Source: Betaproteobacteria bacterium
Lineage (GTDB): Bacteria; Pseudomonadota; Gammaproteobacteria; Burkholderiales; SG8-39
Assembly: GCA_947467405.1 (NCBI GenBank)
Contig: CANIIN010000157.1
Location: 1-6,523, forward strand
Length of the DNA: 6,523 nt
Direction: 5' to 3'
This document shows, piece by piece, positions 1 through 5,609 of the stretch. Under the pieces are notes generated by a model. That model searched no databases. It had not been told where the DNA came from and saw only the letters and a program-made list of their open reading frames with translations. Position 1 is the first letter of the stretch. The number at the start of each line of letters is the position of its first letter. Both the position numbers and the translations under genes were made by a program.

Positions 1-90
1 CTCATGTGCCGATCCATCTCTGCAGAAGGCCGCCCTGGCAGCCCGGTTCATCGATCCTGAGTCCACCGGACGCGGGGTCTAGAGTGCAAC
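1..90. other. Left-edge segment with no assignable gene
   Basis: No gene can be assigned here. On the plus strand one frame stays open from base 2 to a TAG at 80-82 (27 codons, ending ...PESTGRGV). It could be the tail of an upstream gene, and a strong hairpin follows 10 bases after that stop, but the peptide resembles nothing I recognise. On the minus strand there are ATG codons at 51-49 and 17-15 that could begin a divergent gene running off the left edge. Neither has a convincing ribosome binding site, although an AGGA sits three bases upstream of the first. A divergent regulator gene would fit the operator-like sequences at 91-190, but this is unproven. Confidence 0.2.
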
Positions 91-182
91 GACCGCACGG
101 CCCTGAATGCACAGGCCGTGCGGCCCTGAGTACGCCGGCCGTGCCGCCCTGAGTACGCCGACCATGCGGCTTATAGTCTCAC
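91..182. repeat. Degenerate ~23-bp tandem repeat, four units
   Basis: Four consecutive 23-bp segments can be aligned: 91-113, 114-136, 137-159 and 160-182. The two central units differ at a single base (22/23 identical) and share the core GGCCGTGC-S-GCCCTGAGTACGCC. By hand alignment the first flanking unit matches the consensus at about 16 of 23 positions and the last at about 13 of 23, so the last is marginal. The array lies directly upstream of the AT-rich, promoter-like island and overlaps its palindrome. It could be a cluster of binding sites for a regulator or a decayed repetitive element. The function is unknown. Confidence 0.55.
93..123. repeat. Perfect 10-bp inverted repeat (hairpin)
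   Basis: CCGCACGGCC at 93-102 is the exact reverse complement of GGCCGTGCGG at 114-123, with an 11-base loop at 103-113. It is formed between the first two units of the 23-bp array. It lies just after an open frame that ends at 82, so it could act as a transcription terminator for an upstream gene, but no T-tract follows on either strand. A protein-binding site is an alternative. Confidence 0.5.
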
Positions 183-186
183 TATA
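172..186. promoter_or_regulatory. Palindromic operator/promoter candidate in AT-rich island
   Basis: TATAGT (172-177), spacer CTC and ACTATA (181-186) form a perfect 6-3-6 dyad. It sits in an AT-rich island (about 168-222) that stands out from the surrounding GC-rich DNA. TATAGT matches five of six bases of the sigma-70 -10 consensus, but no good -35 hexamer lies at the proper distance upstream, so the promoter would be weak or activator-dependent. The dyad overlapping a -10-like element is what an operator for a dimeric regulator would look like. The regulator family cannot be read from this. The site would control the solute-binding protein gene and probably the whole downstream cluster. 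Confidence 0.45.
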
Positions 187-255
187 TGGACGAAATATTA
201 AAAATCGCTTGGATTATAGGACATCAATGCGTTCAATGGCGCTTCGCAGCGCGGT

Positions 256-295
256 TCGTCCGGCCATCGCCGATGATCAGGACACGGCCGGACGA
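256..295 (+). promoter_or_regulatory. Leader hairpin upstream of the solute-binding gene
   Basis: TCGTCCGGCC (256-265) and GGCCGGACGA (286-295) are exact reverse complements with a 20-base loop. A small second stem, GGCG-GATTT-CGCC, follows immediately at 296-308. Both lie between the candidate promoter island and the ribosome binding site at 355-361. If transcription starts near 190-220 they would be in the 5' leader RNA. No T-tract follows, so intrinsic attenuation is not supported. mRNA stabilisation or a DNA-level binding site are alternatives. No known riboswitch class is recognised. Confidence 0.4.
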
Positions 296-354
296 GGCGG
301 ATTTCGCCACACAGATGCCCGTTCGATCCATGAATGCAAGGGCACGATCTACAC

Positions 355-361
355 AAGGAGG
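355..361 (+). promoter_or_regulatory. Ribosome binding site that sets the first gene's start
   Basis: AAGGAGG at 355-361 is a near-perfect Shine-Dalgarno sequence. It directly abuts an in-frame ATG at 362, which is too close to be used well. It is spaced six bases from the in-frame ATG at 368, which makes 368 the better start. Confidence 0.8.
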
Positions 362-367
362 ATGAGC

Positions 368-1360
368 ATGAATCGAGTTGGACATTGCATCGGGAGTGGT
401 GGATTGGCAGCGGCGCTGTTGTGGTGTCTCACGCTGGCTGCCCCCAGCGCCTGGGCGCAGGCGTATCCGACCCAGACCATCAGGGTGGTCGTGCCGTTCA
501 CGGCGGGCGGCGGCGGCGACATGCTGGCGCGACTGCTGGCGCCACGTCTGGGCGAGTCGCTCAAGCAGCAGGTCGTGGTCGAGAACAAGCCCGGCGCGAG
601 CGGCATCATCGCCACCGACGCGGTCATCAAGGCCGCGCCCGACGGCCACACCATCCTGCTGCACACCATGCCGATCGTCATGACCCCGGCCATGTATGCC
701 AATCCGCCCTATGACGTGGTGCGCGACCTGACCGGCATCACGGAGCTGATCTACACGCCGCTCTGGATGGCCGTCAGCACGGCGAAATCGCCGGCGAAGA
801 GCGTCAAGGAATTCGTCGACCAGGTGAAGTCCGAACCGAAGAAGCACTTCTACGCCTCCATCGGACCCGGCTCGACCGGGCATCTCTACGGCCTGCGCTT
901 CGATGAACTGATGGGCGTGGACATGGAGCATGTCGGTTACAAGGGCGGTGCGCCGGCCACCTCGGCCGTGCTGTCCGGGGAGATCACCGCCGTGTTCCTC
1001 GATTACTCCACGATCAAGCCGCACGTCGCCGGCGGCCGCATCCGTGTACTGGCCTCCACCGGCTCGGCGCGGTCGCGCCAGACGCCTGACGTGCCGACCT
1101 TCGCCGAGATGGGGCAGGCCGGCTTCGAACCCAGTTCATGGGCAGGGCTGTTCGTGCCGAAAGCCACGCCGGCGCCGGTGGTGAAAATCCTCGCCGACAC
1201 CGTCATCCAGCTGCTCAAGCAGCCTGAGCTGGCCGCCAAGTACGTCGAGCTGGGATACGAGATCGGCTCCAAGACGCAGGCGCAATTTGCCGCGCAGGTG
1301 GCGGCCGACCGCGACATGTGGTCCGCGCTGGTGAAGAAGGCCGGCATCAAGGCCGACTGA
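368..1360 (+). CDS. Bug/TctC-family tripartite tricarboxylate-type periplasmic solute-binding protein
   Basis: Encodes 330 residues, the usual length for the Bug (TctC) family of extracytoplasmic solute receptors, which capture carboxylates and related small molecules. Residues 1-30 form a Sec signal peptide with a hydrophobic core (13-25) and a cleavage site after AWA30. It is not a lipoprotein, because the W19-C20 context does not make a lipobox. The mature protein starts QAYPTQTIRVVVPF, followed by the ligand-loop glycines AGGGGD (46-51), the family block VVVENKPGASG (69-79), PDGHT (91-95), GPGSTGHL (167-174), YKGGAPA (191-197) and TPDVPT (239-244). A start at 368 fits the AAGGAGG at 355-361 and gives a clean signal peptide. 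Upstream in-frame starts would bury that signal. No TctA/TctB membrane partners are in the window, so it is an orphan receptor here. The ligand is unknown, and its place ahead of catabolic genes suggests the pathway substrate or an inducer. Confidence 0.93.
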   Translation: MNRVGHCIGSGGLAAALLWCLTLAAPSAWAQAYPTQTIRVVVPFTAGGGGDMLARLLAPRLGESLKQQVVVENKPGASGIIATDAVIKAAPDGHTILLHTMPIVMTPAMYANPPYDVVRDLTGITELIYTPLWMAVSTAKSPAKSVKEFVDQVKSEPKKHFYASIGPGSTGHLYGLRFDELMGVDMEHVGYKGGAPATSAVLSGEITAVFLDYSTIKPHVAGGRIRVLASTGSARSRQTPDVPTFAEMGQAGFEPSSWAGLFVPKATPAPVVKILADTVIQLLKQPELAAKYVELGYEIGSKTQAQFAAQVAADRDMWSALVKKAGIKAD

Positions 1361-1396
1361 TGTCCATCTTCGGCAACCCATTCAAAGGAAGCGCAC

Positions 1397-2269
1397 ATGT
1401 CCGCTGACTTCGCACCCGGCCTGATCAACAACCTGATCATCACCGCCTGCCTATCCTTCGGCATGCAATTCGTCCTGTGGCTGATCCACATGAAGACGCG
1501 CGACGCCACGCTGGCCGACTGGTGGTGGGGGCTGGGCTACGCCACCATCGCGCTGTTCACCTGGTTCAATACCGCCGGTGTGGGCGTGGAGTCGCGCAAG
1601 CTGCTGATCACGCTGCTCACCGTGGCCTGGGGCGTGCGCCTGTCGGCACACCTGATCATCCGCAGCTACCGCGACAAGTGGCGCGAACTGGATCGCTACG
1701 AGAACTATCGCAAGGCCGCCAGCAAGAACGTCGGCTGGGTCATGTACCGCAAGGTGTTCGGCATCCAGGGCCTGATGATGTGGATCGTGTCGCTGCCGGT
1801 GCAGGTGACGCAGTTCTATCTGGTGCCCACCGAGATCGGCACCATCGCCATGATCGGCACCGCGCTGTGGCTGTTCGGTTTCCTGCTGGAGTGGGGCACC
1901 GACTGGCAACTGGCCAACTTCAAGGCCGACCCGGCCAACCGCGAGCGCGTGCTGAACGGGGGCTGGTGGCGTTACACGCGCCATCCCAACTATTTCGGCG
2001 AAGCCTGTGCGTGGTGGGGCATCTACCTCGTGGCCTGCGACAATCTGGCCGGCTGGTGGGTGATCGTGTCGCCACTGCGCATGCATTACCGCATGGCCTA
2101 TCGCCAGGGCCTGGTGTGGCTGGAGGAGAAGATGACCAGCAACAAGCCCGGCTATGCCGACTACGTGGCGCGCACCAATCGCTTCTATCCGTGGTTCCCG
2201 AAGCCGGCGGTGCAGCCCGATGTGCCCACCCAGGCGGCGCCGGTGGCCGAGCGGGACAGCGCGCGCTGA
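1397..2269 (+). CDS. DUF1295 / steroid 5-alpha-reductase-like membrane protein
   Basis: A 290-residue integral membrane protein. Hydrophobic segments are near residues 11-31, 42-58, 68-88, 122-142, 148-166 and 203-225. The C-terminal half carries the hallmark of the DUF1295 and steroid 5-alpha-reductase C-terminal superfamily: RVLNGGWWRYTRHPNYFGE at 184-202, then a WWG (206-208). Members reduce C=C bonds of lipids or sterols with NADPH; the related isoprenylcysteine methyltransferases share the fold, and bacterial DUF1295 proteins are mostly uncharacterised. PGYADYV and PWFP (251-268) are also typical of the family end. The last ~22 residues are a Pro/Ala-rich tail of low complexity. AAAGGAAG at 1384-1391 is a good ribosome binding site for this ATG. 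It lies 36 bases after the solute-binding gene and is probably co-transcribed with it. The substrate is unknown; an unsaturated lipid-like or isoprenoid substrate would fit the downstream dioxygenase, but this is inference. Confidence 0.85.
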   Translation: MSADFAPGLINNLIITACLSFGMQFVLWLIHMKTRDATLADWWWGLGYATIALFTWFNTAGVGVESRKLLITLLTVAWGVRLSAHLIIRSYRDKWRELDRYENYRKAASKNVGWVMYRKVFGIQGLMMWIVSLPVQVTQFYLVPTEIGTIAMIGTALWLFGFLLEWGTDWQLANFKADPANRERVLNGGWWRYTRHPNYFGEACAWWGIYLVACDNLAGWWVIVSPLRMHYRMAYRQGLVWLEEKMTSNKPGYADYVARTNRFYPWFPKPAVQPDVPTQAAPVAERDSAR

Positions 2270-2322
2270 GGCAAAGTACCAGCGTGAACGTTAATCCGTC
2301 GTCGACGAAAAGTATTGACGAG

Positions 2323-2329
2323 AAGGGGG
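2323..2329 (+). promoter_or_regulatory. Ribosome binding site for the dioxygenase gene
   Basis: AAGGGGG at 2323-2329 lies six bases before the ATG at 2336 and supports that start. The alternative in-frame TTG at 2315 precedes this site and lacks its own. Confidence 0.65.
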
Positions 2330-2335
2330 TCGAAC

Positions 2336-3778
2336 ATGAAAGCCAACGAACTGCCCGTCCATGAAATCCCGGCGCTGAACGGCAACAACGCGCCCATCCA
2401 TGACGAGACCGTATTCGACCAGTTGAAGGTCATCGGCAAGGTGCCCGAGGACCTCAACGGCCTCTATGTGCGCAACGGCCCGAACGCCTTCTTCCAGCCC
2501 GACTGGCGCTATCACGCCTATGACGGGGACGGCATGCTGCACGCAGTCAAGTTCGACCGCGGCCGCGTCACCTACCGCAATCGCTGGATCGACACCGGCG
2601 CACTGAAGGAAGAACGCGCCGCGGGCCATGCGCTGTGGAAAGGCATCAAGGAGCCGATGCGCAGCGACCGGCCCGACGAGCCGCTGAAGAACACCGCCAA
2701 CACCGACGTCAAGTATCACGCCGGCCGCCTGATCGCCATGTGGTACCGCTCCGGCGTGCCCTATGCCGTGGATCCCGAGACGCTGGACACCATCGGTCCC
2801 GAAACGTTTGGCGGCGCGTTCAAGCGCATTTCGGCGCACTCGCGTCCCGACGAACACACCGGCGAACTGATTTTCTTCGACTACGGCCTCACGCCGCCGT
2901 TCATGGAGTACGGCGTGATCGGTCCGGACCGCAAGTTGAAGCACCGTATCGAGGTGCCGCTGCCCGGTCCGCGCCTGCCGCACGACATGGCCATCACCGA
3001 GCATTACTCCATCCTGCACGACTTCCCGCTCATGCCCGATCCCGAGGCGTTGAAGCTTGGCCGCTACAAGGTGCGCTTTTATCCGGATATTCCGTCGCGC
3101 TTCGGCGTGCTGCCGCGCTACGGCAAGGCGGACGAAATCCGCTGGTTCGAGGCCAAGCCGACTTTCATGCTGCACGTGGTGAACGCCTGGGAGGAGGGCG
3201 ATGAAGTGGTCATGGTCGGCACGCCCTATCGCACGCACGAGAAGGACGACGGCAGCATCGACGCCCATCGCCTGGAGAAGACCATCCACCTGCGCCAGCG
3301 CGACTTCATGCTGTACGAGTGGCGCTTCAATATGAAGACCGGCAAGACGCACGAGCGCGTCATCGATGACGTGCTGAACAGCGAGTTCCCGGTGATCAAC
3401 AGCGCCTACCAGGGACGGCCCAACCGCTGGTCCTACAACGTGCTGTTCCCGCAGGGCGGACGCGAAGAGGCGCGCTTCCCGGCGCTGGTGAAATACGATC
3501 TCTCCACCGGCGGGTTTGTCGCCTACAGCGCCGGACCGCAGACCTTCTACAACGAGCCGGGCTTCGCGCCGCGCGACGATTCCAAGAGCGAGGACGACGG
3601 CTATTTGGTCGGGCTGGTGTGGAATCCGGTCGAGCAGCAATCCGAAGTTCAGGTCTTCGATTGCCTGGGCGCGCGCCTCGCCGAAGGCCCGGTGGCACGC
3701 ATCGTCCTGCCGCGCCGCGTGCCGCACGGCTTTCACGCCACCTTCGTCAGCAACAAGACCATGGCGCGCTGGAGATAG
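2336..3778 (+). CDS. Carotenoid oxygenase / lignostilbene dioxygenase family protein
   Basis: A 480-residue member of the carotenoid cleavage oxygenase (RPE65/ACO/stilbene dioxygenase) superfamily, at full family length. These non-heme Fe(II) enzymes cleave an alkene with O2 into two carbonyl products. All four expected iron-binding histidines are placed as in the seven-bladed propeller: H168 (SAHSRPDEHTGE), H216 (PHDMAIT), H280 (FMLHVVNAWEEGDE) and H467 (VPHGFHATF). Other family blocks are LNGLYVRNGPN (40-50), DGDGMLHA (63-70), NTANTDVKYHAGRL (119-132), EFP (350-352) and NEPGFAPR (406-413). E350 and E407 fit two of the three usual second-shell glutamates. The third, normally in an 'ALWE/ALKE' segment, appears to be W136-Y137 here. 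That also removes the Lys-Glu pair I recall from 4-hydroxystilbene-cleaving enzymes, so the substrate is likely different. No signal peptide is evident, so it is cytoplasmic. It ends three bases before the ligase start, in the same frame. Confidence 0.92.
   Translation: MKANELPVHEIPALNGNNAPIHDETVFDQLKVIGKVPEDLNGLYVRNGPNAFFQPDWRYHAYDGDGMLHAVKFDRGRVTYRNRWIDTGALKEERAAGHALWKGIKEPMRSDRPDEPLKNTANTDVKYHAGRLIAMWYRSGVPYAVDPETLDTIGPETFGGAFKRISAHSRPDEHTGELIFFDYGLTPPFMEYGVIGPDRKLKHRIEVPLPGPRLPHDMAITEHYSILHDFPLMPDPEALKLGRYKVRFYPDIPSRFGVLPRYGKADEIRWFEAKPTFMLHVVNAWEEGDEVVMVGTPYRTHEKDDGSIDAHRLEKTIHLRQRDFMLYEWRFNMKTGKTHERVIDDVLNSEFPVINSAYQGRPNRWSYNVLFPQGGREEARFPALVKYDLSTGGFVAYSAGPQTFYNEPGFAPRDDSKSEDDGYLVGLVWNPVEQQSEVQVFDCLGARLAEGPVARIVLPRRVPHGFHATFVSNKTMARWR
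3771..3775 (+). promoter_or_regulatory. Ribosome binding site inside the dioxygenase stop region
   Basis: GGAGA at 3771-3775, within the last sense codons of the dioxygenase, is six bases from the GTG at 3782. It supports the GTG start for the ligase and implies translational coupling. A second in-frame GTG at 3818 has AGGAG only three bases upstream and would remove the conserved N-terminal start of the ligase. Confidence 0.5.
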
Positions 3779-3781
3779 CGG

Positions 3782-5488
3782 GTGGTCCTTGTTTCGCCGC
3801 ACAAGCGACAGGAGTACGTGAGCCGGGGCTGGTGGAGCGAGAAGACGCTCGGGGAAAGTTTCCTCGACGCCGTGGCGCGTCACCCGCAGCGCCTCGCCGT
3901 GGTGGACGCCCCCAATCGCGCCGCCTTCATGGGTGGGACGCCTCAGCGCTGGACCTGGGCGCAACTGGCCGGCGAAGTGGGCCGGCTGGTGCGGGTGATG
4001 CGCGAGGAGCGGCTCGAGAAGGACGACGTGCTCGTCATGCAGTTGCCCAACTGCGTCGAGATGCACGCCGTCTATCTGGCCTGTGCGCTGACCGGCGTCA
4101 TCGTCAGCCCCGTTCCCGTGCAGTACCGTTCGCATGAGCTCACGCAGGTGCTGCGCATCACCGGCGCCAAGGCGGCATTGACGGCCAACCGGATCGGCAA
4201 ATACGCCGCCGCCGACGCATGGCGCGAACTGGCTGCGAACGCACCGGGCCTGAAGCGCATCTGGTGCCTCGGTGACGACGCGCCGGCGGGCACCCTGGCG
4301 TTGTCGTCTCGCCTGCAGTCGGTCGCGCCGCTCACGGCGGCCGAACTGGCACTGCGGCTTCACGACGGCACGGTGAGCGCGCACGACGTGCTCACCATCT
4401 GCTGGACCTCGGGCACCGAGGCGCAGCCCAAGGGCGTGCCGCGCAACCACAACGAGTGGCGCATTGTCGGCACCTCGGTGGTGGACGCCGCGCAGTTGCC
4501 GAACGGCGCGCAGCTGGTGATTCCGTTTCCGTTCGTCAACATGGCGGGCATAGCGACCAGCTTCGCCGCCTGGCTGCAGCTGGAAGCCACGTTGCATCAC
4601 CACCATCCCTTCGATCTGGACGTGTTCATCGCGCAGTTGCGCGACGAGAAGGTCGATTACACGGTGGCGCCGCCGCCGGTGCTCGATACGCTGCTGGAGC
4701 AGCCGGAGCGCCTGGATGGCATCGATCTCTCGCGGCTGAAGCGCATCGGCTCGGGCGGCGGTCCGCTGGCCAATCGCATGGTCGAAGGATTCTCGCGGCG
4801 GTTCGGCATCGAGATCGTCAACTACTTCGGCTCCAACGAGGGCGCGGCGCTGGCGTCGACGCCGCAGGACGTGCCGGACTATCACCAGCGCGCGCGCTAC
4901 TTTCCGCGCATGGGCGTGCCGGGCTATCACTGGTCGCTGTCCAACTCGGAGAAGATTCGCACCCGCCTGGTCGATACCGACAGCGGCGTCGAGATTCTCG
5001 CTCCGGGGCAGGTCGGTGAACTGCGCTTTGCCGGCCCCACCATCTTCAGCCAGTACTTCAACGAACCGGAAATCACCCGCAACGCCTTCGACGAACTGGG
5101 GTTCTATCGCACCGGCGACCTGTTCGAGATCGCTGGTGAGCGCGGTGAGTTCTACCGCTTCGTCGGCCGCCACAAGGACGTGGTCATTCGCGGCGGCATG
5201 AACATCTCGGCCGAGGAAATGGAGAACCTGCTGCTGTCGCATCCGCGCATCCGCGAGGCGGCCATCATCGGCCAGCCCGACCTGCACTTTGGCGAGCGCG
5301 TCTGTGCGGTGGTGGTGCCGCGCGACGGCCACAGCATCACGTTGCCCGAAATCGTCGATTACCTGAAAACCGACTGCGGCGTGGCGGCGTTCAAGCTGCC
5401 CGAGGCGTTGGTGCTGCGCGAGCAGCTGCCGAGGAATCCGCTGGGCAAGATCCTGAAGCGCGAACTGCGTCAGCAGTTGCAGGCCTGA
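3782..5488 (+). CDS. AMP-forming acyl-CoA ligase (ANL superfamily)
   Basis: A 568-residue acyl-CoA synthetase that activates a carboxylic acid through an acyl-AMP to a CoA thioester in the cytoplasm. Motifs run in order: P-loop TSGTEAQPKGV (209-219), with Glu-Ala where many members have Thr-Gly; A5 NYFGSNEG (347-354); A7 FYRTGD (441-446); the hinge region GRHKDVVIRGG (462-472) followed by MNISAEEME; and A10 LPRNPLGKILKREL (549-562) with the catalytic lysine K556. The N-terminal YVSRGWW (12-18) resembles cyclohexanecarboxylate-CoA ligase and 2,3-dihydroxybenzoate-AMP-ligase-like proteins, which supports starting at GTG 3782. No adenylation-linked carrier domain is present, so this is a stand-alone ligase. 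The substrate is not determinable; in this operon an acid derived from the dioxygenase cleavage product is the natural candidate. The gap to the dioxygenase stop is only three bases, and the genes share one frame. Confidence 0.93.
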   Translation: MVLVSPHKRQEYVSRGWWSEKTLGESFLDAVARHPQRLAVVDAPNRAAFMGGTPQRWTWAQLAGEVGRLVRVMREERLEKDDVLVMQLPNCVEMHAVYLACALTGVIVSPVPVQYRSHELTQVLRITGAKAALTANRIGKYAAADAWRELAANAPGLKRIWCLGDDAPAGTLALSSRLQSVAPLTAAELALRLHDGTVSAHDVLTICWTSGTEAQPKGVPRNHNEWRIVGTSVVDAAQLPNGAQLVIPFPFVNMAGIATSFAAWLQLEATLHHHHPFDLDVFIAQLRDEKVDYTVAPPPVLDTLLEQPERLDGIDLSRLKRIGSGGGPLANRMVEGFSRRFGIEIVNYFGSNEGAALASTPQDVPDYHQRARYFPRMGVPGYHWSLSNSEKIRTRLVDTDSGVEILAPGQVGELRFAGPTIFSQYFNEPEITRNAFDELGFYRTGDLFEIAGERGEFYRFVGRHKDVVIRGGMNISAEEMENLLLSHPRIREAAIIGQPDLHFGERVCAVVVPRDGHSITLPEIVDYLKTDCGVAAFKLPEALVLREQLPRNPLGKILKRELRQQLQA

Positions 5489-5609
5489 CCGCGGGCCGGC
5501 GCGTGCCGGTTGCGGCGATAATGTCGGCACGCCGGAGCATCGCTTCGCGCGCATCGCGTGCAGCAGATACCGGTGGCCCGCGCTTCGCAGGCGACAATGA
5601 AAGGAAACC
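5489..5609. other. Intergenic gap with imperfect hairpin
   Basis: This 121-base gap is the longest within the gene cluster. CCGGC-(GC)-GTGCCG at 5496-5508 can pair with CGGCACGCCGG at 5525-5535: an 11-bp stem with a 2-base bulge and a 16-base loop. No T-tract follows. The hairpin may weaken or process the transcript between ligase and hydrolase. I found no convincing -35/-10 pair; a GATAAT at 5517-5522 lies in the loop but has no matching -35. The hydrolase could be read through from upstream or have its own weak promoter. Confidence 0.4.
5600..5605 (+). promoter_or_regulatory. Ribosome binding site for the hydrolase gene
   Basis: AAAGGA at 5600-5605 is four bases from the ATG at 5610 and seven from the adjacent ATG at 5613. 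The second spacing is closer to ideal, so translation may start at either methionine. The proteins differ by one residue. Confidence 0.6.

Noticed and set aside
107..367. In-frame N-terminal extension of the solute-binding protein from upstream start codons
   Set aside because: It would bury the signal peptide and run through the repeats, palindrome and leader hairpin. The strong ribosome binding site at 355-361 points to 368.
2315..2335. TTG start at 2315 for the dioxygenase
   Set aside because: The ATG at 2336 has AAGGGGG at ideal spacing, whereas the TTG lies upstream of that site and adds only seven unconserved residues.
3738..3790. Possible frameshift or truncation at the dioxygenase C-terminus
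   Set aside because: The last iron histidine (H467) and the family's terminal block are present, and the length is normal, so the gene is intact.
5510..5522. TTGCGG and GATAAT as a promoter for the hydrolase
   Set aside because: The two elements are separated by one base instead of about 17, and no other -35 fits.
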